Shown here in pieces: positions 25,033-40,000 of a stretch of 64,000 nucleotides of DNA. The stretch is from Gibbula magus (lineage: Eukaryota; Mollusca; Gastropoda; Trochida; Trochidae), in assembly GCA_936450465.1 (NCBI GenBank), contig OW388297.1, forward strand, positions 28,104,387 to 28,168,386. The letters are read 5' to 3'. The position numbers and the translations under genes are program-made. Position 1 is the first letter of the stretch. Each line of letters begins with the position of its first letter. Under the pieces are notes generated by a model that did not search any database, was not told where the DNA came from, and worked only from the letters and a program-made list of their open reading frames with translations.

Positions 25033-28000
25033 ATGGGCGTCAGCAGGATATTTCATGCGACTTTGATCACATACTTGATTGTCCATGTAGGAGCAACGTG
25101 CGACAAAGAAGATTATCCGAAGTGTCCACTCAAAGACGAATATTTTCATTGTCAAGAGGATATAACCAATGAATATTCTCGAATTGCGTTTTGTGCTAAA
25201 CGTGTCCAATGTGAAGCAGGTAGGCCCTCCTGTAGGCTACATAGAACTGTCATTTTCAAAATGTACAGGCGTGCTTTACGTTAATTTTGATGTATGTACT
25301 TTAATACTGATAACATGTAAAAACTTGTTGGTATATACACGTGAACACATGTTCCTTTTGGTAGACAAGGTAAAAATGCTCACAAAGAACTGACAATAAT
25401 ACGTGCGCGATTTAATGTAGGCTAGGCTATAAATCTTATATATCTTATAACGGGGCATGTCGAGACGACTTAAATGATAACAACAGTCCAAACCAATGTA
25501 CAAAGGGCAATAGATTCAGTCTATGAAATCAACAGAATTAACTTCATCAATTTCTCATTCACTTAAGTTTTACTCAATTTGCATCCAGTTCAGTGATGAT
25601 AGTTTGACAGGCAATGACGTGTTAAGTCTAGAGGTCGTATATACGGCAATTGTAAAATAATACCCGGTAAGGAATATTTAGTTGTGACTGATATGACGTG
25701 TCTATAAAAAAAATCTTCCTAGCACTTCAGTTGAATCACTGATAAGAATATGTATGGTGAAATGGCGTATCAACAATAATAAAGATAGATCTTACTGTCA
25801 TTATATCACAATTCGATTTGAGTTATAATGTCTATAATATTCCGTTTGATACCATGGACAGCCAGCTGTTTCGGTCTTTAGGACCTCATCATCATAGTGT
25901 GTGTGGAACATGGTTGGGCTTTCAGCTATACAACGTTACCAACGCAACAAAGCAGTTTAAGAAAGTCCCACTCATTTGCATTAAGTGCTCAAACCGTATT
26001 TCTACAGTTGGCTAGCCCAAGGCCGTAGCAAATGAGTGTACCATGTTAAGAGTGCTCAATCAGGCCAAATTATTGGTTTGTGAGCTTACACATAACCATT
26101 GACAGCCAGCTATATTATAAGTTATAACATTCAGTGGAGGTTACATCGTGAAATATACGACCCGAATTATTTTTTTATTCTACGAGCCGGAGGCGAGTAG
26201 AATAAAAAATAATAAGGGTCTTATAATTCACGATGTAAACCTCCACTGAATGTTATAACGTATTTATCCTACCGAATGTCTCAACATATCATTAAAAACA
26301 AACAGAAATGCTCGAACATCGTTTATTCAAAGAAGCAACAAATCTCGGTCAGAGTCAAAACAAACTGTTTCAGGGGTGACAGTTCATGTGTCAATTCCAA
26401 GGGTCATGGGTCATGAGTAATCATTTTTTGAAAACAATGTTTATGTTCTGAATGCTGCAATTTTGAAAAAACTGATGGAAACATCGATCGAAAAGCGCAT
26501 CCAAATTCATTCCCTCTAACTCGGAAGACACCGCATTATTATCCAATGCATCATTATTTGCCACTGATACCTCCCTCGTGCGCGTGTTGTTGACATGGGT
26601 CAAGGTCGCGCGTGCAGGGCCGGCATGCGATTGAGCACTGGGCACGTTTGACACAAATCCTTTGGATATAGCTGCGCTCATGGATATCTTCTCCTGGTTT
26701 GATACACGCTGGTAAACGGTAAGCGAATTTACGCTTTCGTGGCCTGTAACCCTCATTATTTGCGCACTTGCAAAATTGTTTCTTGTCAAGATCGTGGACC
26801 CACGCTTTATTTCGGTAGCGGGGTATAAGGCATTTATCACCCTCGGTGACATTTATCCACCTGGGTGAGGGTGAATATGGTTATTTGTTCAGGGTCACGT
26901 GGACCAATCATAGATCCACATTCTTACATGAGGTAGTATAATGTCATGTACTGTCATTTATACACATCTGAGTGGTTGTGATGACATAATTATATTCACG
27001 TTGTTAGCAGTTTTAAAGTCATCATACTGGTAGTTATATCATTTACTGACGTCTAAATGATTGAATGTATTCACATCTTACTGGTAGTAATATCATTTAC
27101 TGACGTCTAAATGATTGAATGTATTCACATTCTTGACCCATGTCAACAACACGAGGGAGGTATCAGTGGCAAATAATGATGCATTGGATAATAATGCAGT
27201 GTCTTCCGAGTTAGAGGGATCGATGTTTCCATCAGTTTTTTCAAAATTGCAGCATTCAGAACATAAACATTGTTTTCAAAAAATGATTACTCATGACCCA
27301 TGACCCTTGGAATTGACACATGAACTGTCACCCCTGAAACAGTTTGTTTTGACTCTGACCGAGATTTGTTGCTTCTTTGAATAAACGATGTTCGAGCATT
27401 TCTGTTTGTTTTTAATGATATTTTGAGACATTCGGTAGGATAAATACGTCATAACATTCAGTGGAGGTTTACATCGTGAATTATAAGACTCTTATTATTT
27501 TTTATTCTACTCGCCTCCGGCTCGTAGAATAAAAAAATAATGCGAGTCTTATATTTCACGATGTAAACCTCCACTGAATGTTATAACTTATGTTACTACA
27601 AGCAAGCCATGAAAACATTGAATACTTAGACTTGTATAAATGACATTAAATCTCACTTAGACCTCTTTGTTCGTGGCAATCATTCATAAAAGTGCCCTGG
27701 TCATTATCGACATCAGGACTGTTTTGGGTGAAAGAGTCCTGATAAGATACACGGACGGTTTGAAAACCATTTTTAACACGGTTAAATAAAACAATTCAAC
27801 GACAAAGACAACAAAGAGCTAAATGTTTCTTTGAATAAGATCATGACGCAAGAAACGAATTTTAATGCTTCATTTATCAATAATATTGAAACAATTTGTA
27901 TTCAACATATTGAATTTGGCAGATATTACGCTTGGAAGAAATGAACAAACAAATAAACATATTGATCAAGGTTTATCAGAACCTAGTTACACTAGAAATA

Positions 28001-31000
28001 AATGAATAAACTAGTTTGAAACGTAAATCGTTTTAATGAATAGTAATACATATCAAATAAAGAAATAAGAAGTTACAGTAAGCTAAATAGTGACAGTCCG
28101 AGCGAGCGAATATATATATATATTTTTTTATTAAGAATCCACTTTCAAAATTTCCCTGGCGCTGATATACACAGATATACATGTTTGTCCGATTCCTTCT
28201 GAAACTTGCACCAAAATGTACATATCGTGAAAACTGCAATGGATTTGAAAACATTTAGCTTCATTTTATTTCAGTCGGAATAAGCGAGATGTAAGATGAA
28301 AGCTTTTATATGTCCCATTTACCAAACTCTGATCAATATCAAACAAGGGTTTGGACAAAAGAACTTAATTACTACCAACAAGGTTACATTCATGATGTAC
28401 TATTACATTTCCCAACCGTATCTGTCCCCAAATGTTGGCCATCGGCATCGCTCCAAAAACGATCCTCCTCATTTGTTACCATTTGAATCATCGAATCCAA
28501 AAGTCCCCCCGTTTATTGTTCATTCAAAGCGGGGTAAGCCACACAAAAAAAAAACAAAAAAATATACCTTTGTGAATTTTATTATATCATGATGTTACGG
28601 GAATTGCTTTAGGCAGAAAATTAACGATAATTTAGGCCCAAGGCCACCCACTGATTCGATGTGTGGGTCCTCAACCCAATTTTAAAAAAAACCCAGATGT
28701 TTTTCTTTATTTTTCTGGTGTTATTGAGGTGTACCTAATTTAAAATTAAAGGTATTTCAAATTTAAGTTTAGAATTACAGCACGGTGCCAAACGTGTTGC
28801 AAGAATCGCCGTTTTCCCATAAGGTCCTTTGTTATTTCAGTGTAGCAAAAATAATTTTCATGATCGTGACAGTGAACGAAAACTTACAAAATTCAACATG
28901 ACTGTAATCTAACATCTTGAGATTTTGTTTATAATATTCAAATTCATTAATTTTGAGCATGGTTTTGGAAAACGGCAAAATATTGACTGGGTATTTTTAC
29001 AGTAACATCACTTCCCCATTGCCATTATTATACAAGCAGACCTAAGGGGCTGAAAAAAAGGACATACCTGAGTAATAAATTAAACGTTTAGTTCAATAAT
29101 GTTGTATCCAATATGAAAAAAATTGTACGGGTTGCGGAGTAGATTTCCTGTTTCCATGTACATTTTCAGTGAAATATTTTGAAAATTGAGGATATTAAAA
29201 TTATCTATGCTACACTGAAATAACATGGGACCTGATGGGAAAAAAGGGTGATTCTTGCAACACTTTGAATACAGGATTTTGAAATTTGACCATGTTGGGT
29301 CGACTATTGACATTTTGAGAACAAACTTGGGCCACTCGTATACAAAAAAAACCCCTGAAGAATTGATCTATGATACTTTTTTTTATAGTTTGTATGAGTA
29401 CAGTAACTATCAAACTACAAATAACTACTAATATAAACTGAAATAATAATTATTTTGTATTATTGGTTTTCAGTTTCCAAAACAGTCAGGTGTTTGTGAA
29501 AAAACGAACAAACAACACATAACATTGAAATCTACCCATAAACGAATAAACAAGTTGTATGTATTTTTTAAATGAAAAACAGGCCTGTTAATTTCATTTA
29601 ATCTGTTTAATTTTTATCTTGGTTGTCATGAGTCGAAATGTCAAACACGCGCCTACGTCTATACTCACAACAGAGACCTAACACAGTTGAATAGAAATCT
29701 CAATTACATGAATATTATTCTTCCAGATCTGAAATATGACATCATTTTGTAAGGATCATTAATTATTACTTACAATTTTCAACCTTTTATTGAATTTTAT
29801 TTGTAAATATGTTTATGTTGTAAATTAAATTGAACAATGTTTAGGCCTATGTCCTTACTCTAACAGTGGTTGGCCTATTATTTTTTATAAATAGACAGAC
29901 ATTTTATTCAGTAGCCTACATGACCACTGACTAAAATACATACATTAGCAGATAGATATTGCATCAGTTTTTAAAAAACATTTTCTGGCATGAGCCGGGG
30001 GATATCTACCCTGAGATATATTTCAACATTGAACGCGGCCTTGAAAAGTAAATAATTAGAACTTTAGGTTGTTATTGAGAGATAATATAAGTCTTTTGGA
30101 GAGGTTATCAGACACTTGCACTATCAACTGCGAAAACACTAAATTTAGAAATTGAAGGATTTCAATTTTCTTTATAGATTTAATGTGTTTTTAGTGTGTA
30201 TCTGGATAGATAGCGTTGTTCACGACGACGGCCACTTGCTTTTATCCAGCGCTTGCATTTTTCTACAAATTTCCTTTGAAATACAGTTGGAAAATTTACG
30301 AGGAATGTTCCTTCCAGTCTTTCAGGATAACACTGGTTACCATTACATGTTCCCACGCGCACCATAATAGCTTTTTTGTTTTTCGCCAAAACCGTAACTA
30401 AGGGCAGTTGGGAATAGCTTGTGGGAAAAACATGGCGGCCACTCGTTGTTAAGTTAAGTTTTTTTTTGATTGGCTGATACCATACCCGGTCACTGCGCAG
30501 GGAGGCATGCTTTGACGACTTGGAGTATAACAACTTGATTTTGAATCAATGTACAGAGCGCAATAGATTCGGTCTATGAAATCAACACATCGATTGACAC
30601 AAATAGTGTTATTCAATGTATCTAAGTCAATCATTAATAGCTGAAAGATTGTTTCAGTAAACATACTTACCTATATAATATGAATAGATCTGACTGTCAT
30701 TATGTCATTACTATTACTTGGTAAACTGTTTAAACTTAAACTATACACATCACTTTTAATGTTGGCGTGTACTTTTTTTTAATACGTTAAGTAGTGAAAC
30801 TAATATGCTGGATATGGGTTATTATATTGCACTTGTCATTAAATGGACAAGAGAGGCGGGATATGGGAGTTATCGTCAATGATTGAACTCGTTTCTTCAT
30901 CATTGGTAGAGCCAATGTAATGTTTTCAAATTGTTGATCTCGAGGTATCAATTAATTCAATAACACGTGAATAAATCCCATTACAACTATATACACATGA

Positions 31001-34000
31001 ATTCATGACCTTACAACCACGTTTGACTTGAAAAATTACATTAAAACCACGAAGACATTAATAAATGACATAACAACCAAACTGTCATGAATTTCCTTAA
31101 CTGTTCTATGCTAGCGTAGCAAAGGGCACTATGGAGTTCAGGTGCAATGCGCTGCTAGGCCATCACAGCAAAGTAAATGAAATGCAGCAAGGCTAAATAA
31201 GCCAGTGTTTTGAGACTTGTGCGAGTTTTGACTTGCGAGGGAACTTAACTTACTGAATAAATGTTTAAAATTGAGGAATGAAATAGACAAGTCATACAGA
31301 TGAATAGCGTAATGAATCATGGTTGCTTGTAAAGGTAGTCTGACTGTCTACCATATATGAGAGACTTATGAGCAGAATTATAACGTTTCATCTGTTCCTC
31401 AAAAAGGTCAAAATAACCAATTCTCCGAAATGGTTATTTTAAAAAAGTAAAAGTAAACATATTTTATTGTGAAATACACCAGTCCAGGTCCAGGTCATAT
31501 TGTTTATTTTTGTTGTCAAAACGGTTCATTGGTCACACACATTTTAAAGATAAGGTATCGTCTCACTGTTTGCCGATGAGTAATATGAGACATGCGTCTT
31601 TCACTTTCCCTGAGAAACAAGATGTCTTATTTCACAACTCTGAGTCCTGTGTACTTTATATGAATACTGCCCGGCAGTTTAGTGACCTTGACCTTGACCT
31701 CACTTAAAGGTACATTCATTGTGTTTCATAAACTTTTATTTTGCTTTAATACATGCCAACATACGATATGTGCTGATTTTAGTTCAAATAATTTCACTCA
31801 ACTTGCATGTTCAACCCCAATATTTACACATACATATAGACATATCCAGATTCTAAGATATATTCTACCCCGGTCCGTCCATACGATTACCAATCCTAGT
31901 CCTGCCTACGGTGTAGAACCCCATGGTTCAGACTTCGAGGTTCGCCCTGGCGCCCTGGCCGTCCGACTCAGAGTCGGATTCTTCACCTTTCACCGTCTGC
32001 TTGTCAACTTCGACTGACCCTCTGTGAACTCTACTAACTTTTTCATAGACAAAACCTCGTCTTATAATCATTATTCAAGAGGGTTAATTCTTGCTTCATC
32101 CAATCAGTAACTAGTTCACAGTTTACAGTTCACAGTTCACGCGGTCATGCTAAGGTCGGCGACCCACGCTTTCATAATCTGATAAATTCATGACATAACC
32201 CTCAGTTTACTGTGTAAAATCACTTCCTAATATTTCTTCAATATAACACAAAGCATCTGTCGTTTATCTGATAATCCTCGGACACTGTCATTTAAACACG
32301 TATTATTAACTTTCCGATAGCACATCACGGGAAATACCATTTCTCTGTGACAACACTGAACTCCTATTATTTGTGCAACCAAGTTTCCCAAATGTGTGCC
32401 ATTGGATACTTGAATCGGAGACACATTACACAACGTTAGACAACACTTTCTAGATTTTTCCGATTCGTGATGTTTTGTTGCTTAACGCCTCGTCTAAAAA
32501 TGCTGACAAATGATGGCGAATATTATCTGTTAATGGATTACTCTGAATTCTCAAAAACTCATTCTTAACTTATTTCAAACTCCACATGTCACAGTCTCTT
32601 ACAATACATCTCATATATCTATATTTTACCATGAATAAAAATATATCTCGACATAACAGTGCGGGCTGAAGAAACCATTATCGTAATAATGACCTTCTTG
32701 TAGAGCCCAAATATTTCATTGCTTTCCTGAGATGACTTTTGTAGGCGTGTATGATTTGTGTTACTACATGTATTGGTCCAACACTGTATTCTAGCTCAGG
32801 ATTAGATAAATTAACGAAGCCGAAGTCGAAGCCGCACTCAAACCATTCAAGACAAGATAACTAAGTTCCTGGAATAAATAATAGTTCGCAAGTCATTTAA
32901 CGATCTCAATCATATTCTGTGATGTGGACGATATGCCGACTGGAATCTATTGAGTATGACAGTGTGTTAGTGATGAGTGGTGTTACATCAACCTCTGTAC
33001 CAGCAAGTTTTGATAGAAACGATAGATTCGACACAAGTCGGTAGCTTTAGAGTTTTGAACTGACCGGTAGCTTTAGAGATTTGACTTTAATCAGAGGCTT
33101 GATAACTGCATTTTTCGAAGATTGATTAAATATGCAAGTTGAAATACTTGTGTGATATCTGATGTTATATATTATGATATCTGAGATGACCCGGACTAGA
33201 CAGTTGGAATGAACCACGGCAAGCTGTGTTGGTATTGGGTGGTTGTATTGGATTTTATGATAAGGGGGTCTCACCTCAGACAAGGTGAAACATTGAAATT
33301 CAAGAAGAGGCGATGCTTGGAACACGGAGTGCTGGTCAAGGCGCTGTTCCCTGGCACAACAGGACAGTCGTTGTCTAATATCAAGAATCTTGTACTTGAA
33401 GAACTTACTGAACGACTTGCAAAGAGCAACAGGATCCAGGCGTTGTCTAATATCAAGCATCTTGTCCTGGAAGAACTTACTGAACGACTTGCAAAGAGCA
33501 ACAGGATCCAGGCGTTGTCTAATATCAAGAATCTTGTACTTGAAGAACTCACTGAACGACTTGCAAAGAGCAACAGGATCCATGCGTTGTCTAATATCAA
33601 GAATCTTGTACTTGAAGAACTCGCTGAACGACTTGCAAAGAGCAACAGGATCAGAGGTATCAGGGAGTGTATCTTCACCTTACTTCAAAACTTTCTGCAG
33701 CTCACGAGGTTTGCCCTGGATAATACTGATTTTCTCTTGTCTTTGAGACCTTGATCAAGCTCTTCTGAACGTGACCAATCTTGTTCCACTCTATTTGTCT
33801 GGAACCTTTTCAAAAGTCATTGGATCACAGTTGGGGATTACTGCAGACGTAGAGCAACCTAACGAATTGTTCAACCCTCCTGTATCCATGCAATTACCCT
33901 TGCTCGGTTGAACTCTCTCAAGGGTTGTTGCATTGTGCACCGACAAAATCATCAATGACAATCTGTCAAATTGTCCAAATGTTTTATTCTCATTCACTAA

Positions 34001-37000
34001 AATGCTTTATAATGAACATGTAATGCATGTGCATACATGTGATTGTGTTTTCTGTTCCTGCCCGGGCTAAAGATAATGATCTCAGTAAAGAGCATGTGTG
34101 TCAAGTTATGGATATTCGGTTATGATGAAACCAATATGACAGGCATCCATCTATTGCGTTTCGTTATGCCCACTTTGCTTTAATGATATCGTGTAGCTTA
34201 ACAGCTATAGTATAATAAATTGACGCCCAAACCATTAGTAAGAGAACACTTTAAAGTTACCAGGTGTTCCCATATTTCTTTGAATGATTATATATTGCTA
34301 ACATGGTCTGTGTATTTTTTACAAGATTTCTGGCTATCGTTTCTTCTGCCTGTCTTGTGTAGACCTCTATTCGACTCTATCTAATGGTACCATATTGTTT
34401 CCCTCTTTACCTTACAGGTAATCACGCTGTTCTTGATAATGCCACAAAGACAGTTACCTGTGAAGAATGTACCAGGGACATGTACCAACCAGAGGAGAAG
34501 TGGTCCAACACCTTCACACTACCCGACTGTGACCACAGTGTTTTCCCTTGCAATGAAAAACAAGTTGTCTGTGAGAAAGCAACCTCAACACAGAACAACA
34601 AGTGTGCATGTGACCATACAGCCGGATATAAACCAGATGACACCACTGCCTGTAAGTGTTTCTCTCAAGACCAAAGAGTTTGTGGATGCGTAAAGGCGGG
34701 CTGTAGAGAAGAGGAAATTCTTACTGAAGGTAGACTAGTTATGGATAGCTTTTTACATATAATAATGAATATACAATAACAAATGTCTAAATATGAAAGT
34801 TTAATGTTCGTACCTAACCCATCAAAGTGCGCATGTGATAATGTGCAGTCGGATATAAAGGGCAGCTATGGCTGTATATGTTACGTGATACTTGTCAAGG
34901 ATATGTAAAGGAGGGGGAGTTCTTTCTCCGGGTAATAATGCCATTAAACTATACCCATTATTAAGTTTTCCAAATTGAATGCGGTTTGACAATATTCTGG
35001 TTCAAGTATTATGAAAGATGTCATACCAAAAACGTTATCTACAGAAAACCAATTTCCACGAATCGAAATATAAAAAATAAAGTATATTATTTGATTATTT
35101 TGATATTTTGATTTTTTACACGCAGACTTGTTTTAACATTAACCAAGAAAAAAGAGGTTTTAGTTGCCCCATTTTGGCCGAGGTTCTAAATGTAATGTTC
35201 AGCATGCGCCAGTGGTTAACATATGTATTAAGATTATTCTTAATTTCGAAAATTACCTGTTGAATAGTCCGTGCACAATACTAGTATACAGTATCTCACA
35301 AACGGAAATTAATCTGTCATTAATTCACAGCATGCTTTCCTATGATTAATTCCTACCAACTGCCGTATGAGTCAGTAGAATACTTGACAAGCAGAATTTA
35401 GACTGTTATTCGTTATTCACCATTATTCATTCGAATGACGAATAGCAAATCTGTTTATATATTTATATATTTGAAAGACGAACGATAATTGTTCCCCATT
35501 CATCTCATATAGTGCAAAATGAATCCTGAAAAGCAGATTTGTTCAAGTTTCACCATTCGCCATTAAAACGTATAATGCTTTAGAATAAATGTTGCAAGTT
35601 TAAGACATAACTGTAAGTTTTTATTATGTTTAATCATCAAATATTATAACCAACTATTATATTTTATCACAGATAAAAATCCGAGAATTTGCTCTTGGAG
35701 TCTTAATTAGTGGGAAAACAACCCCCATGAATAGATGCACTCGAGAGAACCTGGACCCAATTTGAAACTTAAATTGTATACAAAACCTGCAATTATTTTC
35801 TATAAATCAGACCTAAAAGACCAAATAACACTTTGTGTTTAGAACAAAAAATAGCAAAAGTTCCCACTGTTTGCTTTTTTCCAATTTGTGTGTTACTTTT
35901 CGTCTTTCGTCATTCCTCATTCAAACTCATGCTTTGAAGTAAATAAGGACAGTTTCATGCATTTCTGTTTTTAATTGGTGGCTTTTATTGGTGACAAACG
36001 AAAATATTGGTTTGCAATGTTCAGCGGGTTACAAAAGCAAACATGTAATCCACTTGATTTCAATATTGTTCTTCAGATATACTTAACACCTTTCGGAATT
36101 TCAACGGAACACTTTTTAAACAACCATAACATCATATTGTTATGACGTGTTTGTGTTGTAACGTTGTATATATGTAACGTGGCGTATGTTTTTAATTGTT
36201 TGACCATTTTGTTGTTACTTATGTTTCAGATTTCATATGTACCTCATCATCATCATCTGGGTATTGTTGTTTTCATCTTATATCTTCCAAAATGTAAATG
36301 ACATTATTCTTTGTTACAGTTAGATGATCACATCGACGGTTTTATCAAATAAACACATTAAAACAAGTAACCACTGCTTGGGTGTTTCATATCAACCCAA
36401 AGTCTTTATCATCTTCAATTTTAAAAAATAAAACACTTATTTTCCATGCTTCAATTAAAGAAAGATTGTAGATAAGTATCGTTTTAAAAAGGTTGACTTA
36501 TGTTATGAATATATAAATGATATACTTATTTCATGTTGAGAACCACAACGCCCATATCAACGTCTGCACCACCGAAAAACACTGGCTATGTCCTTGCGAT
36601 AGCCCTTCCATTGGTATTAATTGCATTGTGTCTCGTTGCAATAGTTGTCTACTGCTGCTTCAAACGAATAAAGAGTAAGTACTGTATTGCCAGATTAAAT
36701 ACGTTTTTAAGTAATTTGATTTGTATCTACAATGAATATTAATAAGAAGTTATGACAGAGACTCTTGATTCTATAACAACGCATTCACTAGATGTGCTTG
36801 CTGTAGAAATCTACCACCTTTCCAATGTTCTGTATCCATTGCATATTGACTAGGTTGTCTAATTACAAGAAATTAACCATCTGTACCGTTATTTTGGAAA
36901 TTGGTCGAATTTCGATATTGACAACATTGTATATCACATATCTCTCTCGTTTGAAATTCATAAAATGATCTAGGCCACCTCTCGAATAAAATCGTTCATG

Positions 37001-40000
37001 ACCTATTTTGCATACTTCATTTACATACTTCAAAGTGTACGTCTTTGAACCTTGGGCATTTCATATTCTCAACATATTTTGTCAGAGAATTTTCATTGGT
37101 GATACTTTGTATTTAAAAAGATATTCTCCATGTGTACTCATATACTCATTTACACATTTTATAGAGACGCGCTCGTCACTTCTGATACTTTTACAACTTC
37201 ATAATCCTATAAGAAATGAGAAAAAATCTAATTCTCTTATGTCTCATGACAAGTTAGGTTGAGAATAATGTGTTGCCAAGTTTATGATTACTTTGCTGAC
37301 ATGATCCATAATCAATGCTACCCTGATTGATAAACTTGTGATGGGGGTATGTGAACACCTTTAACGATAACTAATATTTGTCGGAATTTTAAATCAAAAT
37401 AATGTAAATAAAAATAAGAATAGATTTTAAGTACATGTACTTTAAAAAACGAATATCTCTTGTATTTTCGTAAAGGTTTCAGTGACATTACCTTTGTTGA
37501 ACAACAAAACATATATTCATTTGTCATGATCCGATTTTTTCTAATTTCAGGAAAGAGGAAGAGTGAGACACTTGATGGTAATATAGCGAATATTATTTGC
37601 TGTGTTTGTGCTCCTTCATGACAGTATCTTTCAATTTTAAATAAATTTTCAAAGGGCAAATGCTCAATTAATAGAAATAACGTAAATACTGTAGGATATT
37701 TGTGTGAAAAAACCCCATTACTATGAGATGAAAAATTATGGAAGCAGGTGAAAATTATTTTGAACTTCTAAACATTGTTTTAAAACTTCAAAGATATTAA
37801 TTTCCATGTATATAAAAAAATACGTGTCAAATCCCATTTAAAACATAAATTATTAGATAATGATCCTTATGAAATACATATCTAAATGAGTGGTATCCTA
37901 TTTGTTTTAATGCGTTATTACCGAAACATGTACATGTATGTACGTGATTGTTCAGTAATTTGTAATCAACTATTTGTTTCAGGCGAAGATGCACCTTTGA
38001 AGGATACAAGACCAACAACAGGTATTGACTCATACAGTTGTGTTGTTTTAAATATATTGAATGAGATAGCTATTATTTAACGCCACACAGGAAATACTGC
38101 AGCCATTAGAGGCGATATTATAAATATAAAATTCCATTATGTAAGTATTTTATTAATTATGCGGTGTTGATTTATTTGGTAGATGCATTAAGTAGACTGT
38201 ATCCATAAATATAGACACATGGTTATTCAATTGAATTACGTTAACATTGATAACTTTCATTAGTAAGTAACCTTCAACGTATTCCACTAAAACGATTTTA
38301 AAAGCATATACAAAAAGTACACATCAACTTGGTCAAAATTAGGAAAACGACTTTGACATTGCACAGTGATCCAGTCTTTTCAGAAATGTCAGCAGTTACG
38401 TATTTTAAGAAAAAAAAACTTTTATCACTGTGGTTTCGTTGATAACAAGCTCTTTACTTTACCACAATGAAGTTGAAAAGTTCATGTCATAAAGATTCCC
38501 TTGTGCATCCATTGTGTTGTTGGAGGTCACATATGCCAAACGTTATAAATTGTGTTATTTTATTGAGAAGTTCTGACTGTTGCCGAAAACTACCATTTTG
38601 ATGATAGCCGACTCGGTATAGTGACGATCTGATCTAAATCCGGACATGGCACCGCGATTGACACGCGTCAATCAGTCAGATATAATTTAGGAAACATACT
38701 GTGCTTGTAAAGGACGTGTACTTTCGGATTCTGCACAAGTATAATGATGTTGTTAGATTTTAATTGGAAACTAGTAATAATGATAAACTAGGATTGCCAA
38801 GGCAATACTTAGGTCTTCAAGACTTCTCCTTGACTTTGAACTCCATGTTTGACTCTCGGTTATTTGCCAGTTATTCTGCTTTAAAATGAGCTATCGAACA
38901 TGTCTCTATCTTCAGTAGTTATTTTACAAAAAATCCCCAAAGACAATGATCCTTTGAAAATGGAACACTCGCTTATTAATGGACCCCTACATGAGCTTTG
39001 TCACGATTAAGACAAAATGGTTAGTATTTTCATACTAAGTTGCAACATAGAAAATCCTGTGCTTTAATTTCCACTTAAGTAGATGTAATCATCATTTAGA
39101 TTGCATACATAATTAATGCGTTATCTTTTTCTGAATATTCAAGAAAATACACAAAAATGCTTAAATTTTTACCCCCTAGACAACGTTTGCGATGTTCGGA
39201 GCTTAACTATCAACATTTTGATGAAAGGGTTCAACAGAAAAGTTGTTGTTCTTGAATTTCTGCAGCCGGAGGTGTAAATACAATGAAGTTATCTTAATTG
39301 GTTAAGCAGTTATGATCCTTTGAACTTTGCTGAAAATGAAGATTTTCGAAAAATGACAATGTTCTATGACATGTCACATGTAAAGTATGACAAATAAATG
39401 CTTGAAAATTGTTTCCTTAATAATATGATATCTCTCCCTCAATAAGAGCTATTAAACCTGTTGGTATCTTTAGTGGTTTAAGATCTAAAATTCTTCGAAA
39501 ATTATGCCCCTCAAAAGTCCTCAAAATCGCGAAATTTCATACATTTTGACAAATGCGATCATTGTGGCCTAACTATCGACTTTTGCATGATATAGATCTG
39601 TTATGGAAATGTTAAGTAACGTATTGTGATGACATGACAATAAGTACCTTTGACATATCTCCATTTCTTACAGAGTTATGCCCCTTTAAACATGAGGCCG
39701 AAATTCGGTCTTTTTAAAAAGGACCATGTTCAATGACGGATTCATAAAGTTTTAGGATGAAATTATAAAATCGACAACTACAACCCTCTGTAGAATTCAT
39801 TTATCTTTAAAATAAGCTATCATATGTAGTTGTACTCATAAAATTGAAGAACGAGAAGGTTTTCTTAGACCATACCCTAAAAATAGCTAAAGTTCACATA
39901 AAATTCAGTTTTTTCGAAATAGCAAAAAATCTATCTTTCTGACCGAAAAAAGGCCGTCGAGCTTTTCGATGCGGAATATTGTTGCGCACATTATGGTGAA

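Noticed and set aside
28296..28592. 98-codon plus frame ending in a lysine run
   Set aside because: Low-complexity end, no homology recognised, and intronic AT-rich context.
31682..32017. 112-codon plus frame with Arg/Pro-rich end
   Set aside because: Begins in a dispersed repeat, shows no domain and has no good splice sites.
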